A DNA stretch of 64,000 nt from G942493375 sp942493375 (GTDB lineage: Bacteria; Armatimonadota; UBA5829). Below, in pieces: positions 43,243 through 51,679 of this stretch; the stretch's first letter is position 1; each line of letters starts with the position of its first letter. Where the stretch lies: contig OW818698.1 in the NCBI GenBank assembly GCA_942493375.1, positions 4,898,001 through 4,962,000 on the forward strand, written 5' to 3'. Made by a program: the position numbers and the translations under genes. The notes under the pieces were generated by a model. The model had not been told where the DNA came from. It was given only the letters and a program-made list of their open reading frames with translations, and did no database searches.

Positions 43243-43367
43243 TTGGTTACTCCTCGAAAGATAGATATATCATGCCGCAGAAGACGGCTCCAATTCTCAC
43301 GAAACTCTAGCACAGCCCATCTTACCTCGTCAAGATTCTTTGGAGATACTGTTATTGAATACCTGCC

Positions 43368-43424
43368 ATCCTTCGTTCCTCTCAAGAAACCTGGGGATGG
43401 CAGGCTGGAAGCCCGCACCACAAT
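43368..43424 (-). repeat. Dispersed repeat, copy 2 (inverted relative to 3874-3930)
   Basis: The reverse complement of this 57-base segment matches 3874-3930 with few mismatches. It lies in the spacer between the ceramidase-like and sialidase-like genes. Confidence 0.85.
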
Positions 43425-43480
43425 CGGCTTCCGCTCGGGTGCAATTTGCATTTACATCCGAGCAAAGGGCTCATTGTCAA

Positions 43481-45292
43481 CTATAAATTGCCAATTGGTG
43501 TGCCCTGGCTGTAGACTGCGAAACCTCTTATTGTTGTTGCTCTGTCTTCTGGTTGGACTATGACTTTGTCCGGGGAGGAGATTCTTTTGCCGGTGTCGCT
43601 GGAGTTGGTTATTCGGAGTCTTACAGCAGTTGTTTTAACTACCGGGAACTTGTGGGTGAATACAAGTCCTTTGTCGAAATCTCTTTCGGACTTATCAGTT
43701 ATCTCTTGCTTCACTGGCGGCAGTAGGTTAACCCAATTGCCATTCGCGAAATACTGCAGAGTGTATTCCAGAGGTGCACATTCTCCGCTGGGGAGTTTTA
43801 TTTGAGCCGGTTCCCCTGCAAGGATATGGATTTCACTGATGGTTTGCGGCTCTTTCCACTTAACATCGAGCCAGCAGGGCATGCTTCGGAAAGTCAGAGT
43901 GGCTTTGGTCCTATAGTCATTCATTATCAGCACTGAAGGGTCTTTATCTGTTTTGGATGCAGTTATTGTGGCGTCGAAGCTTCGGGCGACCAGGTATTTT
44001 TTGGATTCAACAAACCTGAATTTACTGAAATCTATCGGGGTAAGCTGGAACATGTTGCGCTGATCGGAGTTCCAGACTGCGTCTGATAACATATGCTCTT
44101 TGTTCAGACCTTTGTTGTTGAGATTCCAGTGGACGAGTCCGACATCACGGGGCGATGGTTCACCATCCGATGCCCTGGGAGTGCCGCGGTATCCTGTGCC
44201 ATATGCGGTGAGGAGTGAACCATCTGGGAGCAGAACTGTGGTAGTTGCCTGGCTGCTGGCCCACCATTCGTTGGGACCGGTGCGGTTGCCTTTCCAGGAA
44301 GCGAGTATGTATTTGTGGTCAAGGTCCCAGGTCTGTCCGTTGTCCCGGCTGACTATAGCCTCTACGCCAAACTGCGGGTAGTCATCCATAGTGTGGTTGT
44401 AACCCAATCTAACTACATAGCTCATTACGATGTCACCGTTCGGCATAACGACCATTGAAGGATGATGCCTGCCCCATTCGTAGAGCCTGTTGAGCTTTGA
44501 CCAGGTTTTGCCGTTGTCTTTGGAGATCGAGACCGCGAGACCGCAGTAGTGATCTATATCCTGTTTGAATCTGGCAGGATTATCGGTCCGACAGCCGGCT
44601 ATCAGGTCTCCGTTTTTTGCACGGATGAAGGCTACTTCGTTGACATCTTTCCATTCGGGGACTTCCTGGGTTGGAGACCAAGTCTGGCCTTCATCGGTGC
44701 TGAAGAAGATCGATGCATTGGAAGTGTATTCGTGGGCAGGATCTACCTGACGCCAGTCTGATACTATCAGTTGGTTTATCTTCCCGGTATTCGGGTCGCG
44801 GTCGACATATATCGGATCCCATCCATAAAAGGCTTTTCCTGGCCAGCATGTCGGCACTGGACGGTACCCTGGCCATGTTGCACCGTAGTCTTCGCTGATG
44901 TATCCGGTACCGGATATGACTTTCCCATTGCCCAGGTAACTTAACCCTGTCTGAAAACCCAGAGCCGGGTTGCCGGCAGTGTCTGTGCGCATAAACCACA
45001 TCTTGCTCCAGGTGGCGCCGTGGTCGGAACTGGAGATCAATGCGGCTACGTGTGGTGACCGGTAGGCGAATGTCATAAGGACCTGGTCTTTGTCCGGCAG
45101 ATAGACCATATAAGGCACACCGGTGACCTCATTCATCTGCTCAGTTACGACCTGAATTTCAGCTTTAAGCTTTATTCGTTTTCCTCTGCCGTTGACTTGC
45201 TGGATGACGTGAGGTTTCCAGTCAGCAGCACACGGTAAGGAAATGGACACTGCTAATATGCTTGTAATGAAAATGACGAATGCTCTATTCAT
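43481..45292 (-). CDS. Sialidase-type BNR-repeat protein with C-terminal extension
   Basis: 603-residue exported protein. Signal peptide (MNRAFVIFITSILAVSISLP) then a six-bladed propeller with Asp-box repeats SSDHGATW, SEDYGATW, STDEGQTW, SKDNGKTW and SRDNGQTW. The final 180 residues add a discoidin-like domain (MPCWLDVKWKEPQTISEIH, LRITNSSD). Exo-alpha-sialidases have this fold, but the catalytic Arg triad and Tyr-Glu pair cannot be confirmed by eye, so 'sialidase family' is as far as I go. A shorter paralogue lies directly upstream in the transcript, 43 bases away. Confidence 0.82.
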   Translation of the reverse strand: MNRAFVIFITSILAVSISLPCAADWKPHVIQQVNGRGKRIKLKAEIQVVTEQMNEVTGVPYMVYLPDKDQVLMTFAYRSPHVAALISSSDHGATWSKMWFMRTDTAGNPALGFQTGLSYLGNGKVISGTGYISEDYGATWPGYRPVPTCWPGKAFYGWDPIYVDRDPNTGKINQLIVSDWRQVDPAHEYTSNASIFFSTDEGQTWSPTQEVPEWKDVNEVAFIRAKNGDLIAGCRTDNPARFKQDIDHYCGLAVSISKDNGKTWSKLNRLYEWGRHHPSMVVMPNGDIVMSYVVRLGYNHTMDDYPQFGVEAIVSRDNGQTWDLDHKYILASWKGNRTGPNEWWASSQATTTVLLPDGSLLTAYGTGYRGTPRASDGEPSPRDVGLVHWNLNNKGLNKEHMLSDAVWNSDQRNMFQLTPIDFSKFRFVESKKYLVARSFDATITASKTDKDPSVLIMNDYRTKATLTFRSMPCWLDVKWKEPQTISEIHILAGEPAQIKLPSGECAPLEYTLQYFANGNWVNLLPPVKQEITDKSERDFDKGLVFTHKFPVVKTTAVRLRITNSSDTGKRISSPDKVIVQPEDRATTIRGFAVYSQGTPIGNL

Positions 45293-45334
45293 TGCACGGC
45301 TCCTATGATATCGAAATATATAATAAGAACAGTC

Positions 45335-46630
45335 CTATTTTGCAGTTTCGGGTGTTATGTCGAACTCGTTGCGCTGGATGGAGTTCCAGGGGGCGTCGGA
45401 TAATGTGTGATCTTTGTTTAGGCCCCTGTTATTAAGTTTCCAGTGAATGAGTCCTATATCTCGTTTTAGCGGTTCGGGTTCAGTTGATCCTAGAGTTGGA
45501 ATGGATGAGCGGTATTTAGCAGAATTACCTGTGCCGAATGCAGTCAGTAGTGACCCATCAGGCAAAAGCACTGTGGATGTCGCCTGACTGCTGGTCCACC
45601 ATTCGTCCGGCCCGGTGCGGTTTCCCTTCCAGGAAGCCAGGATATATTTGTGGTCCAGATCCCAGGTTTTTCCATTATCGCGGCTGATGATTGCTTCTAT
45701 TCCAAACTGCGGGAAACCTTCGGCGGAGCGTTTATATCCCAATCGGACAACATAGGTCATTACAATGTCACCGTTTCTCATTACGACCATACTGGGATGG
45801 TGTCTGCCCCATTCATAGAGTCTGTTGAGCTCGGACCAGGTCTTGCCGTTGTCTTTTGAGATCGATATCGCCAGTCCGCAGTAGTGATCTATACCGGTTT
45901 TAATGCGCTCAGGGGCATCTGTGCGGCAGGCGGCTATCAGGTCTTTGTTTTTTGCTCTGACAAATGCGACTTCGTTTACGTGGTCCCATTGTGGAACCTC
46001 CAGCGGCGGAGTCCAGGTCAGTCCTTCATCTGTGCTGGTGAATACGGACGCATGGGAACTGTACAATTCATTTGGGTCTACCTGGCGGTAGTCTGCGATG
46101 GTCAGTTGGGTTATCTTTTTGGTTTTAGGATCCCGGTCGATCAGTATGGGATCCCAGCCATAGAATACTTTATCTTTCAATGAAGTAGGTACCGGACGGT
46201 AATCCGGCCAGGTCAGTCCATAATCTTCACTGACGTACCCGGTCCCGGATATTACTCTACCATTGCCAAGGTAGCTGAGTCCTGTCTGCAGACCCAGGGA
46301 CGGATTGCCCTTGTCGTCCGTCCGCATGAACCATAGTTTGCTCCATGTAGCTCCCCGGTCAGAACTGGACATTAATGCAGCAACGTGCGGTGCCCGGTAT
46401 CCGAAAAGCATCAATATCTGGTCCTTGTCCGGTATATAGGTGATATATGGAACCGCGGTAACTTCATTCATTTGCTCCGACACGATTTGTATATCGGCTT
46501 TGAGCATTTTTCGCGGGGCGTTGCCGTTTGTCTGCTGGACAATAAGTGGTTTCCAACTGGCAGAGCATGGCATGGGTATTGAAGCGATTAAAATGCATGC
46601 GAGTAAGAGAAGGAAAAGTTTATCCATCAT
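45335..46630 (-). CDS. Sialidase-type BNR-repeat protein (paralogue, no C-terminal domain)
   Basis: 431-residue exported paralogue of the following gene, with the same order of Asp-box repeats (SSDRGATW, SEDYGLTW, STDEGLTW, SKDNGKTW, SRDNGKTW) and near-identical stretches such as GLQTGLSYLGNGRVISGTGY. It ends after the propeller and lacks the discoidin-like tail. Two Met codons open the frame; 46630 and 46627 are both possible, with AAGGAG upstream. The tandem pair is a recent duplication whose copies may differ in ligand or localisation. Confidence 0.82.
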   Translation of the reverse strand: MMDKLFLLLLACILIASIPMPCSASWKPLIVQQTNGNAPRKMLKADIQIVSEQMNEVTAVPYITYIPDKDQILMLFGYRAPHVAALMSSSDRGATWSKLWFMRTDDKGNPSLGLQTGLSYLGNGRVISGTGYVSEDYGLTWPDYRPVPTSLKDKVFYGWDPILIDRDPKTKKITQLTIADYRQVDPNELYSSHASVFTSTDEGLTWTPPLEVPQWDHVNEVAFVRAKNKDLIAACRTDAPERIKTGIDHYCGLAISISKDNGKTWSELNRLYEWGRHHPSMVVMRNGDIVMTYVVRLGYKRSAEGFPQFGIEAIISRDNGKTWDLDHKYILASWKGNRTGPDEWWTSSQATSTVLLPDGSLLTAFGTGNSAKYRSSIPTLGSTEPEPLKRDIGLIHWKLNNRGLNKDHTLSDAPWNSIQRNEFDITPETAK

Positions 46631-46740
46631 TAGGCTCCTTGAGGATGAAAATTGATAGTATAACCTGATAACAGTATGATATCAGGTTATTTGGGGAAGT
46701 CAAGTCTTTTGTAATGATCTGGGACGCTGCGGAGGTTGGT

Positions 46741-46824
46741 GGTGCATCGGCATCGGCGCTGCGGGGTTATTTGTTGGTGTAAATCATACAGGTTTGTTAC
46801 CCCCTGCGCTCTGATACCGATGCA
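46741..46824 (+). repeat. Dispersed repeat, copy 2 (other copy 37851-37930)
   Basis: Same orientation and same ends as 37851-37930 (GGTGCATCGGCATCGGC... CGCTCTGATACCGATGCA) with a diverged central part. Intergenic. Confidence 0.8.
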
Positions 46825-46869
46825 TTGGAATCAATCCCCCTAACCCCCTCCAAGGGGAATGGGGTAGTG

Positions 46870-48360
46870 CTATTTTCCGAACGATGTCATTATGGTGCTG
46901 GTGGTTGAGTTGGCTTTCAGCTTTTCAGGGATTATGATCCATTCCGGGGATTGGGATGTTTTTATTGTGGAGTTGATTATTCCAGTGTTTTTTGACTCCG
47001 GGGCTTCCATTTTGAACAGATTCCGGTCTGGCTGAGCACAGAAGGTGAACTTCATATCGGAGTTTACAATCTGAGCGTTTTCACCGAATGTGATTACAGG
47101 AGCTGTTGGGTCTGCTACTCCTCCGAAAGTTGCTGTTACGTTTCCTGCGACAATTGCCCCGTTGATTTTGGCGAAACCTGCAAATCCTTCGATTGTGCCG
47201 GAATAAGTAAATCCGGTAAGCCCGCCTCTTACGTCAAATGCACATGTGCTGGCGCCTTCGTTGCCAAAGGTGACTCCGATGTAAGTGTTCTGCATGTTCA
47301 ATGAGTTAATATCGACGGTTGTAACAGCAGGGAACCGTTTGTTTATTGATGCGAGGAAGCACTCTCCGGTGAATGTGGTTACACCCAGCGAATGCGTGGG
47401 GAGCAGTTCCAGATAGGAGTTTTTATATTCGAATCCGTTGGCACCGTTGTATGCAGTCAAGACAACCGGACGGTTCGCGTGGATATACACACGGTCGTAG
47501 GTGTGCTCTTCGGCTGCAAAGTTCCAGACAGCGATTGTGCCATTTCCATCATTCGCTGCCGGGTCATCGTGCATAAAGATCATCAGATTGTAGGTCTGGT
47601 TCTGGGACTGGGGGAGTATCTTCGGGCAGCCGGTAAACATTCCGACGGTGCTCTTGTTATTCTTACCCGGATTGATACTAAACTCTTTCAGAGTCAACCA
47701 CTGAGCACCGCTGGTCTCAATTACAGCATGCCCATCACCTGTTTCACCTACCAGGGCAGCACCTGTAAAGGATGCTCCGAAGATCTTCAAACCGTCACGC
47801 ATCAGTGTGCCTGGTTCACGTGTGTTGGTGCAGTTTAACGTCTTTGTGATTCTGTACTGTCCACGGTTGAGATCGACTGACAGTATCCGGCTCCGGCAGG
47901 CGAGGTCAATAGCCTTCTGCACAGCTAATGTATCATCAGCAACGGCATCTCCAGCTGCACCGAACCACTGTGGGTAAATCGTTGGTACTTGAATTGCTCC
48001 AGTCACAGTGCCTTCCCCAGAGAATATCTGCTGGAGTCCGGCTTCTATTCCACCATTGATAACAAGCTCCTTGCCAGCCGGAACAGATAGAACCGCACCC
48101 CGGTCAAACCTGAGAGTAACATTCTTCGGAACAGTCAGTCCGGATTTCAGCTTGTATTCTCCAGAACCAGTGAGTTCAATGGTTGCCGGTTTCTTGCCAA
48201 CTTTCACGAGCAGTGCAGCCAACGAACCTGGTTTCTTAACATCCGATTGGTCTGCTGCGGATTTGGCTGAGACAGATAAGCCTTGTGCTTGCGTGGTGAT
48301 TGACAGGGCAAGGAGTAGGAGTAATAGGAGCAGGTTTTTGATTGTGTTTTTTTGAGTCAT
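46870..48360 (-). CDS. Secreted pectate-lyase-3-like beta-helix protein
   Basis: 496-residue exported protein. Signal peptide (NLLLLLLLLALSITTQAQG) then an N-terminal domain leading to YPQWFGAAGDAVADDTLAVQ, the standard opening of pectate-lyase superfamily beta-helices (FGAxGDGxxDDTxAIQ), followed by many short beta-helix turns. Such proteins include polygalacturonases, pectate lyases and tailspike-like depolymerases; the active-site acids are not identifiable here, so the substrate is open. AGGACAA precedes the start. Confidence 0.8.
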   Translation of the reverse strand: MTQKNTIKNLLLLLLLLALSITTQAQGLSVSAKSAADQSDVKKPGSLAALLVKVGKKPATIELTGSGEYKLKSGLTVPKNVTLRFDRGAVLSVPAGKELVINGGIEAGLQQIFSGEGTVTGAIQVPTIYPQWFGAAGDAVADDTLAVQKAIDLACRSRILSVDLNRGQYRITKTLNCTNTREPGTLMRDGLKIFGASFTGAALVGETGDGHAVIETSGAQWLTLKEFSINPGKNNKSTVGMFTGCPKILPQSQNQTYNLMIFMHDDPAANDGNGTIAVWNFAAEEHTYDRVYIHANRPVVLTAYNGANGFEYKNSYLELLPTHSLGVTTFTGECFLASINKRFPAVTTVDINSLNMQNTYIGVTFGNEGASTCAFDVRGGLTGFTYSGTIEGFAGFAKINGAIVAGNVTATFGGVADPTAPVITFGENAQIVNSDMKFTFCAQPDRNLFKMEAPESKNTGIINSTIKTSQSPEWIIIPEKLKANSTTSTIMTSFGK

Positions 48361-48415
48361 TAGTAAATATTGTCCTTATCTTAGTGTGCCGGACGTTCGG
48401 AATTATTATGCTTTT

Positions 48416-48443
48416 CTAATCCCATCGAATTCGATGGGATTAG
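48416..48443. repeat. Perfect 28-bp palindrome
   Basis: CTAATCCCATCGA and its complement join at AATT to give a palindrome with no loop. A relative, AACCCGTCGAATTCCACGGG, lies 75 bases further on, suggesting a small repeat family with core TCGAATTC. Confidence 0.85.
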
Positions 48444-48469
48444 GCAGAACAAACATGGGATGCATGAAA

Positions 48470-48500
48470 AATGGACCGGAAATCGATCTTCCGGTCCATT
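48470..48500 (-). terminator. Probable terminator of the 998-residue gene
   Basis: AATGGACCGGAA pairs perfectly with TTCCGGTCCATT around a 7-base loop, between the end of the minus-strand 998-residue gene and the next gene. Confidence 0.65.
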
Positions 48501-48558
48501 GTATCTAACTTACTTATAACCCGTCGAATTCCACGGGTTTAAAACGCATCATATATCC

Positions 48559-51555
48559 TTACAACGTCTTGCCTGTTACTTTCTTACCCGATGCCAGGTC
48601 TGTGATTGTTACTGTAACTGGGGCATTCGGGAAGTCTTTCAGATAGGGGGCTGTCCAGGACAGGGTGCCCATTTTGGTTGTGGCGTAGACGGTCTGTTTT
48701 ACTTTTCCGCTGATCATGTCTATCTGAAGGGGAATAGATGCTTTTATTACCCCGGTTCGGTCGAGGATTTGGGCTTTGATTTCTACCCCTGTCTTGGTGC
48801 GTTTTGGCTGGGCTGTGAACTCAACTCCGGTGACTTTTTCAGGTAGGAGAAGATAAACATGCCCGTCTCCACCGTTCATTTTCAGGTTGAGAGCTGTAGC
48901 TTTGGCCTTTTGCAGTTTGACCGGAGCGCCTTTGGAGAGTAGGGGATACAGGTAGCCATTCCCCTTAATATGTGCGGTTGTCTGGGCTGTCGGGAACTCC
49001 ATCGGCATCAGCATGAAGTGGTTGTATTTCTGGCGTTTTTTGCGATAGTCCGCTGAGTCCGGATTGAGCTGGTGATCGTTTATGAAGAACAGGTACTTTG
49101 CAGTCCCGGCTTCTCGAACGTTGTAGACGACTTCGGAGTCATCAACATTGACCATAGCATCCTTGCTGTAGTTGGCAAAGAGTTTGCTCATCTGTTCGGC
49201 TTTGACCATGAATGGGCCGATCATATAGTTCCGCACTCTGCGTTGGTTCCATTCTTTGAGCCTGTCTTTAGGCCACATTGTGGTGAACTTGGTATCGAAG
49301 CCGAACGGGAGCTTTTTGATACCCGGCAAGTCTAGTGTGGAGTTGCCTCCGACATAAACCGTTCCACCCTTTGCCATAAAGCTTTGCAGCGCTGCTATTG
49401 TTTTAGGGTGCAGGTATTCGACGTATGGAATAACGATTACCTTCCAGGGAAGCTCTTTCCCTTCGAGCATTCTGTGTTCGCTGATTACATTGAACGGCAC
49501 CTGGGAGTATTTCAAGACTTCATATGCTTCTTGGGTTGCGTGTGTAGACCACCAGCGAATGACACCCTTCCACGGGTCGTCTTTGTCCATCATTTTCTCT
49601 TTGAGGCCGTCTACTGCTTCCTGGGAGTAACTGTAGAGCAGTCCGATTGACTGTTTTGAGTTGTGCATCTCATACAAGGTTGGAGTGAGAGGGGACAATA
49701 CATCATCGGCTAAGCGTCCGCATTCGTCCCATGCCTCGGTCCCTGGTAGAGTCCAGAAGTAGGCGTTATAGACAAACCAACCGATGGAGTCTATTCCGTG
49801 TGCAATTGCCTGCCAGGTCATCTCACGCATATACTCTGCCGGAGGCATGTTTGGTGAACGGTCGTATGAGTCGAATCCTTGCAAAAGATTGAAGATCGGC
49901 ACATATGGACGCCCCTGCAGATATGCAGTCTCTTCAAGGATCTGGGAATTGAGTCCTACACGGATTACCATTGTACCCGGGTAGGTATGATCCCAAAGGA
50001 TATCGAACCCAGACTGAGTGTGGAACAGGTCATCACCGTGGCACATTGCACCGACAAGAGGTAAAGATGCAAACATTTTGATTCCAGGGAACTGCGATTT
50101 TGCGGCTTTACCAGCTTTTGCGTACATTTTGCCGATGCATTCGTTCTTGAACAGCTGAAAGTCCATCCACTGCTTCAGGTATTCTTTTGAGAAGTCATTC
50201 TTCAGTGGCGGTAATTCATAGCCGAATTGCTTGCGGAATGCAGCTTTACAGTAGTCACAGTAACAGCTGCCCCATTCGGTCTCATCACCCATATGACCAT
50301 ACGCTACCCATGGGCTTTTTGCCTTAACTTCAGCAGCCCATTTGCTTACACCTTTGGACATCAGCTCAAGGGCTTTTGGATTATTGTAGCAGGGTTTGTT
50401 TTCCATTACTTTACCATCTGCATCAACCATCCAGGTAGCAGAATCTGCGTTGGCTCCCCCGGCATTAAAAGGCACTCCGACTGATTCCCAGCCCTGCACT
50501 CCGGCTTTACCGAGCTCTTCAGGTGCTCCAAAGTATACGGTGGACGAACGGGTTACAAGGTCCTTAGCCCACTGTTTGACCATTTCCGGGAAGCGATAGT
50601 AGAAGTATCCACCCCACTGGATGTTCATCGGCTGATCAGGATGAGCAAATGCCGGGCCTTTTTGCCATGTGGTTGCTGGGTCAGCGGATGCAGTGATGGG
50701 TTTTGTGTCACCGACTGCCAGTGCTGCCATACGTTTCCAGAGGGTACCGGAGTATTTGTTGATATTAGTGTCGCCATCGTCAGCGGACCAGAACCCCTGA
50801 CGGATCCAGCCCAGATCATCGCCGGCATACACAACCACCGAGCCCTTACCATAATGGTTTTTGGAAATGAAAGGTTTGCCGTCGAGTACAGCTAGCACCT
50901 CTCCGTTGGACTTGCCGGTATGCAACGCCATTACGCGCCAGTTGGCAGTGTCGATTCCTTTACCAAGGGCGGCATCTTTGAATACAGGATTGCGGTTGCT
51001 TGCAGGGTTTGAACCCAGCGGATCCCAGTCAGGAGTGTTTGAAATCTCTATCGGCAGGATTTTGCCAATGGGAGTTCCGCTGAAACTGCTGACATCTGTC
51101 AGGACTGAGTATATATCCTTTGGACATCCACCCATACCCCACTTGCCTGCATATACAAGCAGACCGCCGCCTTTGCGGACGAATTCTACCAGCGAAGTCT
51201 CATAGGGATCGCAAGTTACCTGACGGACATCATCGAGGATGACCAGGTCAATGCCTTTTAGAGGCAGAGGGCCTTTGTTTTTCTCAAGATCGATACGCTT
51301 TACATCCCAACCGGCCAGCCATTTGTTGAAGCGATGGCGGTAGTCCAGCAGTCCACGGATACAGTAGTCGTGACCGGGATGGTCTGGCGGCAACTGGCCT
51401 TCCTGATAAATGCTCCAGGCATATTCAGATACGTATCCATCAGCCAGAACCAAGCAGGTGCGCTTTGCAGTTTTCTGCGCAGCGACTGCTGATTCCGGGA
51501 TTGAGAATCCGATGATTGCTAATAAGGCGATCACCAGTAGAAGTTGTATGTTCAT
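48559..51555 (-). CDS. Large secreted glycosidase-like protein (GATase-like, TIM barrel, trimerisation domain)
   Basis: 998-residue exported protein. Signal peptide (MNIQLLLVIALLAIIGF). Residues about 30-260 look like a glutamine-amidotransferase/ThuA-like domain (DLVILDDVRQVT, EFVRKGGGLLVYAG, GKGSVVVYAGDDLGW). Next comes a beta-galactosidase-like barrel (AYGHMGDETEWGSCYCDYCK, AKSQFPGIKMFASLP, DSIGWFVYNAYFW), a trimerisation-type domain (VIVIPYVEYLHPKTI, FMAKGGTVYVGGNS) and a C-terminal beta-rich domain. It resembles the GC-rich island protein in general architecture but not in composition. CAGGAGC precedes the start. Confidence 0.78.
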   Translation of the reverse strand: MNIQLLLVIALLAIIGFSIPESAVAAQKTAKRTCLVLADGYVSEYAWSIYQEGQLPPDHPGHDYCIRGLLDYRHRFNKWLAGWDVKRIDLEKNKGPLPLKGIDLVILDDVRQVTCDPYETSLVEFVRKGGGLLVYAGKWGMGGCPKDIYSVLTDVSSFSGTPIGKILPIEISNTPDWDPLGSNPASNRNPVFKDAALGKGIDTANWRVMALHTGKSNGEVLAVLDGKPFISKNHYGKGSVVVYAGDDLGWIRQGFWSADDGDTNINKYSGTLWKRMAALAVGDTKPITASADPATTWQKGPAFAHPDQPMNIQWGGYFYYRFPEMVKQWAKDLVTRSSTVYFGAPEELGKAGVQGWESVGVPFNAGGANADSATWMVDADGKVMENKPCYNNPKALELMSKGVSKWAAEVKAKSPWVAYGHMGDETEWGSCYCDYCKAAFRKQFGYELPPLKNDFSKEYLKQWMDFQLFKNECIGKMYAKAGKAAKSQFPGIKMFASLPLVGAMCHGDDLFHTQSGFDILWDHTYPGTMVIRVGLNSQILEETAYLQGRPYVPIFNLLQGFDSYDRSPNMPPAEYMREMTWQAIAHGIDSIGWFVYNAYFWTLPGTEAWDECGRLADDVLSPLTPTLYEMHNSKQSIGLLYSYSQEAVDGLKEKMMDKDDPWKGVIRWWSTHATQEAYEVLKYSQVPFNVISEHRMLEGKELPWKVIVIPYVEYLHPKTIAALQSFMAKGGTVYVGGNSTLDLPGIKKLPFGFDTKFTTMWPKDRLKEWNQRRVRNYMIGPFMVKAEQMSKLFANYSKDAMVNVDDSEVVYNVREAGTAKYLFFINDHQLNPDSADYRKKRQKYNHFMLMPMEFPTAQTTAHIKGNGYLYPLLSKGAPVKLQKAKATALNLKMNGGDGHVYLLLPEKVTGVEFTAQPKRTKTGVEIKAQILDRTGVIKASIPLQIDMISGKVKQTVYATTKMGTLSWTAPYLKDFPNAPVTVTITDLASGKKVTGKTL

Positions 51556-51679
51556 TTTTTACTGCTCCTGTTAATACTATTGGTTGTGCTTATACGGTCA
51601 ATCCCCACTGAAAAGCGAATGGGAAGGGCATCAATCCCCCTAAGCCCCTTCTCCAAGGGGGAATGGGGTCGTGCGTTTC

